Shown here in pieces: positions 5,734-16,438 of a stretch of DNA of 47,808 bases. Numbering within the stretch: the first letter of the stretch is position 1; each line of letters begins with the position of its first letter. The DNA is from a virus. The translations under genes and the position numbers were made by a program. Below the pieces are notes generated by a model, which was not told the DNA's origin, made no database searches, and saw only the letters and a program-made list of their open reading frames with translations. Where the stretch lies: the IMG/VR virus record IMGVR_UViG_3300051212_000522, positions 1-47,808 of that record; one strand, given 5' to 3'.

Positions 5734-8700
5734 ATGGCTGGAAAAACAAAATCTCTTTCAACTTTAGTTGAAAATCAACTACCTCAGTTTATTTCAGACG
5801 ATTATCCTCTGTTTGTGGAATTCGTCAAGAAATACTACGAGCAATTAGAAGTAAAGGGGCAACCTCTAGATATACTTAATAATTTTGTACATTATTTAAA
5901 TATTGATAATTATGATAAAGAATTATTGAAAGGTTATACTACGTTATCTGCGGAAGTATCTTCTTCTTCGTCCACGATAAATGTAGAAAGCACTGTAGGA
6001 TTTCCAAAAACAAACGGATATCTTCTAATAAATGACGAAGCTATATTTTATAAGTCAACTACATCTACATCTTTTGTGGATTGCTACAGGAACGTTAATG
6101 CAACTACAAAATTAGGAGATTTATATCATAAATCTGATATTAAAGTAGTTTTATATGATGATTTAGGGAAAGGACTTTTTCATCAATCTAATTCTAAAGT
6201 TCTTAATATTAGCAATTTATTTTTATATGCTTTTGTCAAGAATTTTGAAACCCAATACTTGGCATCATTCCCCGAAGAATCATTAAAACCAGAAGTAGAT
6301 AAAAAAAATCTCTTAAAAAATATAAAACAATTTTACCAAGCAAAAGGAACTGATCAGTCAATTAGTTTTATATTTAACTCCATTGTAGCGAAAGAACCAA
6401 ATGATTCTCCTACCGTATATTACCCCAAAGACAGTACTTTCAAAGCATCTGGTGGTAAATGGATTAAAAATTATTCTATTAGAGCAAGATTAATTTCTGG
6501 AGATCCTAAAAAGTTAGTTGGCAAAAGAATTAGTCAATTTTTAGATCCATACAATAGTTCTGTTACAAATGCATTTGGTCTTGTTGATAATGTATCGGTT
6601 TTAGATGGTGCATTTTACGAAATAAGTTTTGCTGAAAATAGTATAGTAGGAAATTTTAAAATAGCATCTGAAACATTTCTAACTAAAACATTAGATTCTT
6701 CAGATTCTACTGGAGATAAAATTAATGTATTTTCTACATTAGGGTGGGATTTACAAAGAGATAGAGTTTTTATAGGCAATGAAGAAATTGTTTATGATGG
6801 TAAAACAATTAATCAGTTTAATATTTTATCTAGAGGTCAAACACCACTTACATATCCAGTAACTCCAAGTTCTTCAAAAATTCCAGTTTATTCAGCTTCT
6901 ACAGTTTCTGGATTTTATGAAGAAAACGGAATTGAATATGAAGTAAAATTTATTGTTCTAGGATTGCTGTATAATTTGAATGTTGTTGACGGCAACCCTT
7001 TCTCTTTCGATGGGGATAAAATTGAAAAAACTCCTACTGGATTTACGACAAGAGATCCAATAATTTACGATAAATTTATTTCTGATATTAGATGGAAAAT
7101 TAATGAAACATTTGCATCTCCAATTTCATCATCAAATTCTTCGATAACTAATTCTCTATCAAATATAATTGCCAACGTCTCAGCAGTATTTCAAGATTCT
7201 CAATATTATTATATTACATCATCTGGTTACCCATCCCATGATATGGGTAAATCTAACTGGAATGTTGATTTTAGAGATCAAAAATTATTAAAAATTATTA
7301 AAAAATCTCCAGATAGAAGCACGGAAATATACAAAACACCAACAGAAGACATTGGAGTTTTAGTAAATGGCGTAACAATAAAAGGATATAAAGATGACGA
7401 AGATGTAGTTTTTGGTGGTGTTACCGAAATTGATATTATAACTAAAGGTTCTGGATATCTAAATGAACCATATGTTTTAATTGAAGAAAAATTAGCAGCA
7501 ACATCAGAGGCATCGGCAAAAGCATTTTTATCAGGAGAAACAGTAGACAGAATAGAGGTAATTAATCCAGGATCTGGTTATTTTCCACCAAATCCCAAAA
7601 TTACAATTACATCTGGCAGAAATGCAATTTTAACGGCTGTAGTAACATCTGGGAAAGTAACTAGTATTGTTGTAACAAATCCTGGAGAATATTATTCTAC
7701 TGCTCCTGAAATAAGAATAATAGATAAAGAAGGAAGAGGAAGATTTGCTAAGTATAGAGCAGTTATTTCTTCAAATGGACAGATTGTAGAATGTATACAA
7801 GAAGATCCTGGTAAATTTTATACACAAGAAAATATTGAAGTACAAGTTATACCTATTGGATCTGGTGCTACAGCAGTTTCAACTGTAAGATCATGGAAGA
7901 AAAATAGATATTATAAAGTAAAAAATGATTTAGATTCTAGCAATGGATACTATTTCCAAAGTTATTTGGGCGAAGGTTATGGTTATTCTTATGTGGCAAA
8001 CCCAAGAGCTCTTAGAGTTTTATTGAATGATAATTTAGATTCTTTAGGAAATATACCTCAAATTTTATTACATTCTCCAATATTAGGTTATGCCTATGAT
8101 GGCAATCCAATATATGGACCATATGGTTATTCATCTCCATTAGATAATACTTCCAGCATTCAAAGAATGCAATCCAGTTATATTTTAAAATCTAATCGCA
8201 TTGGCGGACCTGGAACAGATTTATATCCATTAGGATCATTAGTGGAAGATTATGTATATTCTCATCGTTATGGAACTTTAGATGAAAATAACGGAAGATT
8301 TTGTATTACACCAGAATATCCACAAGGAACCTATGCATATTTTATAACTATAGATTCTGACAACAATCCAGTATTTCCATATCTACTTGGAGAAAATTAT
8401 TATTCGTTGCCTGTTGATTCTAACTATAAAAAGAATATTTCTCAAGATCAAATACCAAAAAATATTTCAAGAATTCGATTTGGTAATATGCCAGATAATG
8501 GGAACTATTCTTCGGCTATAATTAAAGAATCAACTAAAGGTCAAGTATCTGGTGTAGATGTTCAATATTCCCACAACAATTTTTCGGTAGATTCTATTGT
8601 ACAAGTTGATTACACCGATACAAATGGTTCTGGCATCAAAGCATATGTCAAATCTGTAGAAGGAGTTTCTGTTTCTTCTTTAGAAAACTATCAAACAAAA

Positions 8701-11700
8701 ACTATTAAAATTGATACTGCAAATCCTTGCTATTTTTATGATGGAGAAATAATTCGTCAGTCGCCAACTATATACGGAACACTTGTCGGGAATGTTTTTG
8801 ATGGAAAATCTTTAATTTTAAGAAATGTCAATGGAGTATTTGATAAATCTGCAACAATTTATACGGACATTAAAGTAGTACGTTTAATTATTGATAGAAG
8901 TTCAACATACACAGAAAATTCTACTATAAAATTAAAAGATGGCAAATCTGCAATAGTTAATTCGCTCAATAATAGTATTATTGGAGTTGCTCCGAATCCT
9001 TTTGTTGACGGTGATTCTATTACATTTACTGGAGGATTTGGCACTGTACAAACTGGGCAAAGATATTTTGTTGTCAACTCTACTAGCACAGGGTTTAAAA
9101 TATCATCAACTTTGAATGGAACTCCATTGACATTAGCAAATGCTAGTAATATAATTAGCACTGCAACTGGAGAAAAGGCAAGAGGAATAGTATTAGAAAG
9201 AGTAGACAATAAAAATAGTATTAAAATAAAAGTATTGTTTGGAGAATTTGTGATTGATGATGATTATTATTTGGAAAGTAGCACTCTTACTGATAGTGTA
9301 GGATCTAAAATATTTTCAACTAGTAATCTTAGCGAAGGTATTGATATTTTTTCAATCAATGAAAATATTGCTCTTGTTAAAACAAATACTGATCATAGTT
9401 TATCAATTGGTGATAAAGTTAATATTGACATAAATCCCAATGACATTTCTACAGAAACAACATACTATGTTAGAAGAAGAGTTTATCAAAAAGTAAAACT
9501 CAAAAAACCAGAAGTAAAAACAAAAATAACCGATAGTGGTATTGGACGCACGCAAGTTTTAAATTCTGGATCATATTATAGTTCTGGTTCAATAGTTGGT
9601 GATTATGCAAATGGTGGAAATAATACCTACACAAATGTAGAATTAATATTTTTAGATCAGACAAAATGTAGAGATATTGATGGTAACGAAGTTGGCAGTT
9701 CATCTTCTGCATCTGTTATAGGAAAACCTGGCAATACAAATAATGCAAGAGCTACTATTTCTGTAACCAATGGAATAGTTACATCTTTAACCATAACGAA
9801 TAAAGGTTCTTTATATGTACTTGGAGATATTTTAACTGTTTCTCCATCTTCCTTGGGAAGACCACTATCATCAGCAAATACTCAAAATTTAAAAGTAAAA
9901 GTAGATCATGTTGGTTTATCAGCATCAAATACTACATTAAAATTAGAAGATATTAAAAACATTTCTGTAAATGATTATCTTTTATTAAACAAAGAAATTG
10001 TCAAGGTTTCTGCCGTTTCAGAATCTAATTTATCTGCAACTATTGTTAGAGGACAAAATGGAACAATTCCCACTGATCATGTAGATCGTTTAGATGTAAT
10101 TGATTATGATATGTCTTACAGGATGACATATCCATATACGATAGGAACGCAATCAGGTAGTGCCATAGTAAAAAATTATGATAATAATACTAATATTTTA
10201 GATGTAGTTTATAGTTTGGCTTTGCCTGTAAATGCTATTAGTAAATTAACCGATAATTATACATTTTATGATCAAAGTATTCCAAAAAAATTGGTAACAG
10301 TAGAAAGTGTTATTGAAGAAGCAGAATATAAATTTGAATTTTCTCCTGATACTAGTGATTTAAATTATATTAGAAATCCTGTTCTTGATTTACAAAAATA
10401 TTACTCATACAAATTTGATACTAGTCATTATACTTTATCTGGATCATTTTTAGAATTTTCTCCCAGTAACAATTTTAATATAATAACTACCGAATCTATT
10501 AAAAGTCCATATTTACCTGGAAATTCAGGATCTTATATAAAATTAAAAATAGGGTATGGTTCGGCATTATCTACAAATACATATTCAGATAAAGTTAATA
10601 TTAATTTTGTAAAATTTTATTATTTTGATAAAGCAAATATAATTTCTTCAGATGATTCATATTTAAACTTAATAGATGATCCATTACAAGGAGAAAAAAC
10701 ACTTATATATGTGACTCCAAATTATTTTGCTTATTCCCTATCATCTAAACCACAGTGGGATGGATCTGGATCTATAACATACTATACTACATCAAAAACA
10801 GCAATAGGAAAAATTAAAGAAATCGGAATATCTAGTTATGGTGTAGATTTAGAAAGATTACCAGTAGTTGAAGGAATATATGCATCAAAATATGTTGAAT
10901 GTTTAACAGACGTAATTTGGGATTCTACTTTACAATCGATTCTGTCTGTAGAGATTCTTAGAAATGGAAGTGGATATTCAAAACCAAAAGCAGTTATCAC
11001 AAATGGAGATGGTGTCGGAGCAGTAATTGATGTTATAGTTGGAACTGGGGGAACAATAAGAGGAATTAATGTATTAAATTCTGGAAAAGGATATACTTAT
11101 AAGCCACATATTAAAATTATAGAAACTGATGTAAAGTGTTATTTTACTTCTTTAGATATTGGACTTCCAAAATCAATTAAAGTTGAATCTAATGGATATG
11201 GATTTTACACAGATCCAAGTATATCAAATTTTTATAAATCATACGATGTTTTAGTTTTGCAAAATGTAGATGACAATTCATTTGGTCCAGGAGAAGAAAT
11301 TGTTCAATACGAATCTTCTGTAGAAACAGCTAGAGGTAGAATTACTACAGATGGTTATAGAAATAAAACAAATATAATAAAAATCATCACATTAAGTGGA
11401 AATTTTAGAGAAAATTTGGAAATTTATGGAACAATTAAAAAAACTACTTGCTTAGTTAAAAAAATATTAAAATCATCTTTTACACCAGATATAAGAAACT
11501 ATGTAGACAACCAAGGGAAATATCTTTCTGATGATTCTATAGTAGGATTAAATACTCAAAGGATATCTGATTCGTTTTTTTATCAAGATTATTCTTATGC
11601 CATAAAATCAAAATCTCAAATAAAAGATTGGAGGCAATTAGTAACAAAAACAACTCATACAGCTGGATTTAAAATATTTGGTGAATTATCTGTAGAAAAT

Positions 11701-14586
11701 TTACCAGAATTGACAGATGTAAAAACTGTAACTAAAGAAATTGTTAGTGTAATTCAGTTGTGGGATGAAAATACTAATCATGCTAGAGTTCTTTCCGAAA
11801 ACACAAAGAGAGAAATTATAAGTAACATAGTAAATGTTTCTGAACTATCTATTGAAAACGGGAAAGGAAGCGTATATGCGCCAATCTATGACAGTGGAGA
11901 AACTACATCGTATGAGTTCGTTTTAGACAGTCCTTTCGATGGTGTGTTGGATGAATCAGGAAATAGAGTTGGAACAACCTCATTCCAAATGCAACTAAAT
12001 TCTACAACTCCGTTAACTGTGACAAATACTGCTAATTTAATTATTACTCTAGACGGTATTCTTCAAGAACCTGAAGTTGCATATACAATTAATGGATCTA
12101 CGATTACTTTTGCTCAACCTCCTTTCGGATGGATTGATCCTACAGATGGACAATGGCCATTCGATTCTTATATTGGTCTAGGTGAAGGATGGAGAACTTA
12201 TACAAATCCAAATTACATTCCTCCTCAGAAATTTATAGGTAGATTTGTTAAATTCAAGGATAATAGTTTAAACAATGAAAAATTTACTAAAATTAAAGAT
12301 ATTTCGTCGCAATTTGATGGCGTAAAAACCTCTTTTGATTTATATGATTTTTATTCTGATATTCCAATGCAACTCGAATATTACGAGAATTTATTGGTGG
12401 CAATTGACGGCGTTGTTCAACAGGCAGGTGTTACTCCAGTTTTTCCAGGTGATAGAGCATATTATATTAAAAGAACTGTAGTTCCAAATCAAATTGTTTT
12501 CACAGAACCACCAAGAGCTGGTCAACGTTTTCATGGTCAGCATGTTGGGGCATATGAAAGATTAGAAATAGATTATCGTTATGTAAATGATTCAAGAAAT
12601 GGTCCATTTATTATAAAATCACCATTAACTAAAAAATCAATCACTGTAGATGAAGAAAGAAATGTTTTAGTGTTTGTTGATGGAGTTTTACAGCGAAGAA
12701 ATAAAGCATATAGTATTAGAGGAGCTGGTATAACTTTTACAGAATCAGTGAAAAAAGGACAAAAAATAAATATCATTTATCTTTTTGGTAGAGATTATTT
12801 AAAATCTTTAGTATCATTTGATTTTGAGCAATCTATATTCTTTAATTATTTTAAAGTGTCTATTTCTGCGGTTGCTAATGGAGCTTTTTGGAATTATTTG
12901 GATAATAACTTAAAAGAAGGATTAATTGCTTATCAAGGTACATCAACATACGAATATACTGCAATTGCAACTTTAAGAGATATAGAAAAAGTATATGGAG
13001 TTAATTCAAAAATAAATTTATACTTCGAAACTGCTCAAAATAAAACTTTTAGTTCTAGTTCTGCTATAAAATTTGTAAATCCATCAGATTTATCTTTAGT
13101 AGTAAATATACCAACTGGAGTTATTTCAGTCGATGCTTTTTCGGAAGACGGGGATACTTTAGATATTTTAAAAAGAACAAAAAAACGTTACGAAGATTCG
13201 ATCAAAATTGGAGATGAAATTAAAATTGATGGAGAAGATGAGTTCAGAAAAGTATTAACAATACCCGATGAAGTAATAAAAACTGAATATAGAATAGATT
13301 ATGATGTAAACTCTGGATATACTGGTAAAATCGGTGTTACTGGGTATAATGGAGAAATCCATGGAGAAGGATTAGATGTAATTGCTGTAGTTGAAAATGG
13401 GCAAATTACTAGATTAGATTGGAATAAAAAAGATTGGGATTCATATTTTGATAATGGTATTGTGCCAACTGGAGCAGGATATGGTTATGTATCATATCCT
13501 ATTATAAAATTTGTTCCTCAACCAGTTAGAGATTCAAATGGGTTAGTAGTATCTAATCAACCAGCTCAAGGTGGAGGAGCAGAAGGTTATGCAATAACTA
13601 ATGGCAACGAAATTATTGATGTTGTTTTGACAAATCCTGGTAGTGGATATTTAACTAGTCCAAAAGTTTATATTACCAGACAATATAAAATAAAGAAACT
13701 GCTCTCATATGAGAATGTACTTAATTTAAATATCGAATCTCCATCAATTTTAGTAAGCAATATCACAGTTACATCGGCCGTTATTGCAAATCCAGCAGTC
13801 GAAGAATTTGATGTTATTGAAATTACTTCTTCTCAATTGATACAATCTAGCGATGCTGTTGGAATACAGAATATAGAAATTATTGCTCCCTCAGCAAAAA
13901 CTACTGCTATTCCTGAAAATCAACAAAATGTCGTTCAAAATAGAATTATCCAACCATCTTCTCAAGAAATAAAAGTAGATACAGAATCTTATACTCATAC
14001 AAATATTATACAAAAGAGTGAATCTGTTTTGGTAAATCCAAATAATTCTGAAATTTTACACACAGTCCCTTCTGGTATTGTTGATACTAAGGTATTTACC
14101 GATTTAAGCACAATTAATTATTCTGGTAATGTATTGGGCAATAGATGGTCAATTGCCTCTTCCTTGTTTTATTTGGATACAGGAATTGCAGATGTTTCTG
14201 GTCTTTCTTTTGCAGAATTTGATTCAAAATATCCAAATGTTACCGTAGAAGAATTAGATCAAGAAAATCTAGATTCTGTATTGATATCATCACACTCTTA
14301 TATTTGGGACAATGGATATCCTTCTTGCCAAGAATATGCAACTCAATTACAAACAGCAAATCTACCTGCTGTAGGTGGAGTCGGTTATGTGGCAACTGGA
14401 GCAGTTGTTTATGCACAAAAAACCACTGCATTCCCATCTTCTGGGTATATTATGGTAAACAATGAAGTTATTAGTTATACTGGAAAACAATCAGATAGAT
14501 TTACTGGTTGTACTAGGGGTGTCTATGGTCCAATATCAGCACATTCTATAGGATCTTATATCAGAAGTACATCAGCTCCTGTATAA
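5734..14586 (+). CDS. Giant baseplate/tail structural protein with YHYH domain (2950 aa)
   Basis: The gene sits where T4 has gp7, between gp6 and gp8, but is about three times longer and I see no clear gp7 identity. The N-terminus (ENQLPQFISDDYPLFVEFVK, about residues 13-32) starts a helical region to about residue 230, with an inserted 'GYLLINDEAIFY' element near 97. Glycine-rich beta repeats (NPGSGY-type) lie at about 572-660. A YHYH-type domain spans about 730-895, with GYAYDGNPIYGPYGY at 785-799 and LDENNGRF...PEYPQGTYAYF at about 849-875. A motif FYQDYSYAIKSKSQIKDW is near 1948. Repeated fibre-like units ('VDGVLQ...Y...I.F...P..GQ') occupy about 2050-2360. The C-terminal motif NNEVISYTGKQSDRFTGCTR ends the protein. 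It probably belongs to the wedge or outer baseplate; the exact role is inferred from position. Confidence 0.8.
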   Translation: MAGKTKSLSTLVENQLPQFISDDYPLFVEFVKKYYEQLEVKGQPLDILNNFVHYLNIDNYDKELLKGYTTLSAEVSSSSSTINVESTVGFPKTNGYLLINDEAIFYKSTTSTSFVDCYRNVNATTKLGDLYHKSDIKVVLYDDLGKGLFHQSNSKVLNISNLFLYAFVKNFETQYLASFPEESLKPEVDKKNLLKNIKQFYQAKGTDQSISFIFNSIVAKEPNDSPTVYYPKDSTFKASGGKWIKNYSIRARLISGDPKKLVGKRISQFLDPYNSSVTNAFGLVDNVSVLDGAFYEISFAENSIVGNFKIASETFLTKTLDSSDSTGDKINVFSTLGWDLQRDRVFIGNEEIVYDGKTINQFNILSRGQTPLTYPVTPSSSKIPVYSASTVSGFYEENGIEYEVKFIVLGLLYNLNVVDGNPFSFDGDKIEKTPTGFTTRDPIIYDKFISDIRWKINETFASPISSSNSSITNSLSNIIANVSAVFQDSQYYYITSSGYPSHDMGKSNWNVDFRDQKLLKIIKKSPDRSTEIYKTPTEDIGVLVNGVTIKGYKDDEDVVFGGVTEIDIITKGSGYLNEPYVLIEEKLAATSEASAKAFLSGETVDRIEVINPGSGYFPPNPKITITSGRNAILTAVVTSGKVTSIVVTNPGEYYSTAPEIRIIDKEGRGRFAKYRAVISSNGQIVECIQEDPGKFYTQENIEVQVIPIGSGATAVSTVRSWKKNRYYKVKNDLDSSNGYYFQSYLGEGYGYSYVANPRALRVLLNDNLDSLGNIPQILLHSPILGYAYDGNPIYGPYGYSSPLDNTSSIQRMQSSYILKSNRIGGPGTDLYPLGSLVEDYVYSHRYGTLDENNGRFCITPEYPQGTYAYFITIDSDNNPVFPYLLGENYYSLPVDSNYKKNISQDQIPKNISRIRFGNMPDNGNYSSAIIKESTKGQVSGVDVQYSHNNFSVDSIVQVDYTDTNGSGIKAYVKSVEGVSVSSLENYQTKTIKIDTANPCYFYDGEIIRQSPTIYGTLVGNVFDGKSLILRNVNGVFDKSATIYTDIKVVRLIIDRSSTYTENSTIKLKDGKSAIVNSLNNSIIGVAPNPFVDGDSITFTGGFGTVQTGQRYFVVNSTSTGFKISSTLNGTPLTLANASNIISTATGEKARGIVLERVDNKNSIKIKVLFGEFVIDDDYYLESSTLTDSVGSKIFSTSNLSEGIDIFSINENIALVKTNTDHSLSIGDKVNIDINPNDISTETTYYVRRRVYQKVKLKKPEVKTKITDSGIGRTQVLNSGSYYSSGSIVGDYANGGNNTYTNVELIFLDQTKCRDIDGNEVGSSSSASVIGKPGNTNNARATISVTNGIVTSLTITNKGSLYVLGDILTVSPSSLGRPLSSANTQNLKVKVDHVGLSASNTTLKLEDIKNISVNDYLLLNKEIVKVSAVSESNLSATIVRGQNGTIPTDHVDRLDVIDYDMSYRMTYPYTIGTQSGSAIVKNYDNNTNILDVVYSLALPVNAISKLTDNYTFYDQSIPKKLVTVESVIEEAEYKFEFSPDTSDLNYIRNPVLDLQKYYSYKFDTSHYTLSGSFLEFSPSNNFNIITTESIKSPYLPGNSGSYIKLKIGYGSALSTNTYSDKVNINFVKFYYFDKANIISSDDSYLNLIDDPLQGEKTLIYVTPNYFAYSLSSKPQWDGSGSITYYTTSKTAIGKIKEIGISSYGVDLERLPVVEGIYASKYVECLTDVIWDSTLQSILSVEILRNGSGYSKPKAVITNGDGVGAVIDVIVGTGGTIRGINVLNSGKGYTYKPHIKIIETDVKCYFTSLDIGLPKSIKVESNGYGFYTDPSISNFYKSYDVLVLQNVDDNSFGPGEEIVQYESSVETARGRITTDGYRNKTNIIKIITLSGNFRENLEIYGTIKKTTCLVKKILKSSFTPDIRNYVDNQGKYLSDDSIVGLNTQRISDSFFYQDYSYAIKSKSQIKDWRQLVTKTTHTAGFKIFGELSVENLPELTDVKTVTKEIVSVIQLWDENTNHARVLSENTKREIISNIVNVSELSIENGKGSVYAPIYDSGETTSYEFVLDSPFDGVLDESGNRVGTTSFQMQLNSTTPLTVTNTANLIITLDGILQEPEVAYTINGSTITFAQPPFGWIDPTDGQWPFDSYIGLGEGWRTYTNPNYIPPQKFIGRFVKFKDNSLNNEKFTKIKDISSQFDGVKTSFDLYDFYSDIPMQLEYYENLLVAIDGVVQQAGVTPVFPGDRAYYIKRTVVPNQIVFTEPPRAGQRFHGQHVGAYERLEIDYRYVNDSRNGPFIIKSPLTKKSITVDEERNVLVFVDGVLQRRNKAYSIRGAGITFTESVKKGQKINIIYLFGRDYLKSLVSFDFEQSIFFNYFKVSISAVANGAFWNYLDNNLKEGLIAYQGTSTYEYTAIATLRDIEKVYGVNSKINLYFETAQNKTFSSSSAIKFVNPSDLSLVVNIPTGVISVDAFSEDGDTLDILKRTKKRYEDSIKIGDEIKIDGEDEFRKVLTIPDEVIKTEYRIDYDVNSGYTGKIGVTGYNGEIHGEGLDVIAVVENGQITRLDWNKKDWDSYFDNGIVPTGAGYGYVSYPIIKFVPQPVRDSNGLVVSNQPAQGGGAEGYAITNGNEIIDVVLTNPGSGYLTSPKVYITRQYKIKKLLSYENVLNLNIESPSILVSNITVTSAVIANPAVEEFDVIEITSSQLIQSSDAVGIQNIEIIAPSAKTTAIPENQQNVVQNRIIQPSSQEIKVDTESYTHTNIIQKSESVLVNPNNSEILHTVPSGIVDTKVFTDLSTINYSGNVLGNRWSIASSLFYLDTGIADVSGLSFAEFDSKYPNVTVEELDQENLDSVLISSHSYIWDNGYPSCQEYATQLQTANLPAVGGVGYVATGAVVYAQKTTAFPSSGYIMVNNEVISYTGKQSDRFTGCTRGVYGPISAHSIGSYIRSTSAPV

Positions 14587-14595
14587 ATATAAATA
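14582..14595 (+). promoter_or_regulatory. Two overlapping late promoter boxes before gp8
   Basis: TATAAATA occurs at 14582-14589 and again at 14588-14595. The first copy contains the TAA stop codon (14584-14586) of the preceding giant gene. The boxes are 34 bases upstream of the gp8 start. Confidence 0.7.
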
Positions 14596-14629
14596 AATCG
14601 ATATTTAAAGTTACCAGAGAGTACAAAAA

Positions 14630-16396
14630 ATGCCAGCTATTATCTCTGAAAAATTCAGAATCTTTAACGCAAAACAATTTGTAGAGTCACTCGATGAAGC
14701 AGTGGCTAGCACGATATACTTTTTTATTGGTGCTCCTAGAGTATGGTATGGTCACATGGAAATTTACGGACAGAATGCACAAGCATTTACTGTTGGTATG
14801 TCCGTGACTTCCACTGGTGGATTTAGCGCAACTGTAAAAGAAGTATATCCATACAGTTTATTTTTAGAAAATGTTGTTGGAACACCAACACCTGGAGCAA
14901 CATTAACAGGAACAGGTGGCACCCCCCCAACAGCAAAAATTGGTGTTTATAGATCTGGTGACGAAAATAATCCACCAAATGTTTTTGATAATCAAGATGA
15001 AAAATATGCAACATATAGAGATATTATTGCTCTTAAAAAGGTAACTAATTCTGACGTAAAACACGTTATCCGTAGATATAATTATAACGTTTCATTATAT
15101 CCAGCTTTTGACATGTGGCGTCCCGATTATTCCGCATTAAACACTTCATACACTGGTGCTTCTTCTCTGGCAACTTCAAGATATATTATTATGAATAATA
15201 ACTATGAAGTATTCATGTGTTTATATAATGGAGCTGGTGTTGATGGTTCTAATAACATTGTAAAAGGTCAAAACATGACCTATGTACCACAAACAGGATT
15301 AGACGGAACAGGTAATACTGGCAAATACACTCCTTATAGTGGCGGTGCTATTAATTCATCTGGTGGCATTTATGCAGAAACAGATTCTTCTGGAAATGTT
15401 TTAGCAGGCACTGCTGGATATATTTGGAAGCATTTATTTACTATTCCAACTTCCGATGTTATTAAATTTGTTTCTACAGATTTTATTCCCGTAGTATTAG
15501 ATAGCACTGTTCAAGGAGTAGCTGCTGTAGATGGTGCAATCCAAGTTGCAGTTCTTAAAGATAGGGGATCGGGTCTACCAACAACATTTTTTGCTCCTGT
15601 TATTGGTGATACAACAGCAACTCAAGCAGTTGTTAAATGCACAACATCAAGTGGACAGATCACCAAAGTTGAAATGGTAGGAAAAGGTGCTGGTTATACT
15701 TGGGGTGAAGTTTATCTTAAGCATGGATATATGTATTCTACATATAATGCTGGCACAAATACATTATCTGGACAAATTAACAGTGGATATGCCAACGCAA
15801 CTGGTAGGGTCGAAGTTATCATTCCACCTCAAGGTGGATATGGAAAAGATCCTATTGTAGAAACTAATGCCAAGCGTGTAATGGTGAACGTTCGCTTAGA
15901 AGGTTTAGATGGTGTTGGCGATTTCCCAGTGGACAATGATTTCCGCAGAATTGGTCTTTTACAAGATCCATTAGCATCTGGAGGATCTGCACTAACTTCA
16001 AACACTGCTTCTGGATTAAATGTAATCAAAGTTACAGGTTTGAGTGCTGGCCAGACATATACACCAGATGAAAAAATTACTCAAACTGTTTCGGGTGGTC
16101 AAGCAATTGGTACAGTAGTATCTTACAGAAGTATTGACAATACATCTGGATATATCTATTATTTCCAAACTCCAGAACTTCATAGAGATTCTACATATTC
16201 TGTTAGATCTTTTGTTACTAATACCGCTGTATTAGGTGCCTCTTCTGCATCAAACGGAACTGTTGATAATACTTATGGTGTTGTTGCTCCAGAAGTTAAA
16301 GTAAATACTGGCGAAATGATGTATGTTGAAAATAGAAGATTTATTTCTAGAGCAGCTGATCAAATCGAGGATGTAAAATTAGTCGTAGAATTCTGA
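14630..16396 (+). CDS. gp8: Baseplate wedge subunit gp8
   Basis: The N-terminus (MPAIISEKFRIFNAKQF), the segment DVKHVIRRYNYN...FDMWRPDY, the GYIWKHLFTIP motif (T4: GYVWEYLFEIP), the DFRRIGLLQDPLAS segment, and the end NTGEMMYVENR...DQIEDVKLVVEF (T4: HSGEMIYMENR...DQTEEINILFTF) all match gp8. The gp8 dimer links gp7, gp10 and gp6 in the wedge. At 588 aa it is far longer than T4 gp8 (334 aa). Part of the excess is an apparent insertion at about residues 42-110 (nt 14753-14959), resembling the 'VGM.V...G..' modules of the neighbouring giant proteins. An AGAGAG ribosome site is near 14615-14620. Confidence 0.88.
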   Translation: MPAIISEKFRIFNAKQFVESLDEAVASTIYFFIGAPRVWYGHMEIYGQNAQAFTVGMSVTSTGGFSATVKEVYPYSLFLENVVGTPTPGATLTGTGGTPPTAKIGVYRSGDENNPPNVFDNQDEKYATYRDIIALKKVTNSDVKHVIRRYNYNVSLYPAFDMWRPDYSALNTSYTGASSLATSRYIIMNNNYEVFMCLYNGAGVDGSNNIVKGQNMTYVPQTGLDGTGNTGKYTPYSGGAINSSGGIYAETDSSGNVLAGTAGYIWKHLFTIPTSDVIKFVSTDFIPVVLDSTVQGVAAVDGAIQVAVLKDRGSGLPTTFFAPVIGDTTATQAVVKCTTSSGQITKVEMVGKGAGYTWGEVYLKHGYMYSTYNAGTNTLSGQINSGYANATGRVEVIIPPQGGYGKDPIVETNAKRVMVNVRLEGLDGVGDFPVDNDFRRIGLLQDPLASGGSALTSNTASGLNVIKVTGLSAGQTYTPDEKITQTVSGGQAIGTVVSYRSIDNTSGYIYYFQTPELHRDSTYSVRSFVTNTAVLGASSASNGTVDNTYGVVAPEVKVNTGEMMYVENRRFISRAADQIEDVKLVVEF

Positions 16397-16438
16397 TTTT
16401 TTATTATAATCAACAATAAATCGTAGATTGAAATAACA

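Noticed and set aside
8859-9209. Minus-strand open frame of 116 codons
   Set aside because: It lies fully within the 2950-residue gene; a chance open frame in AT-rich sequence.
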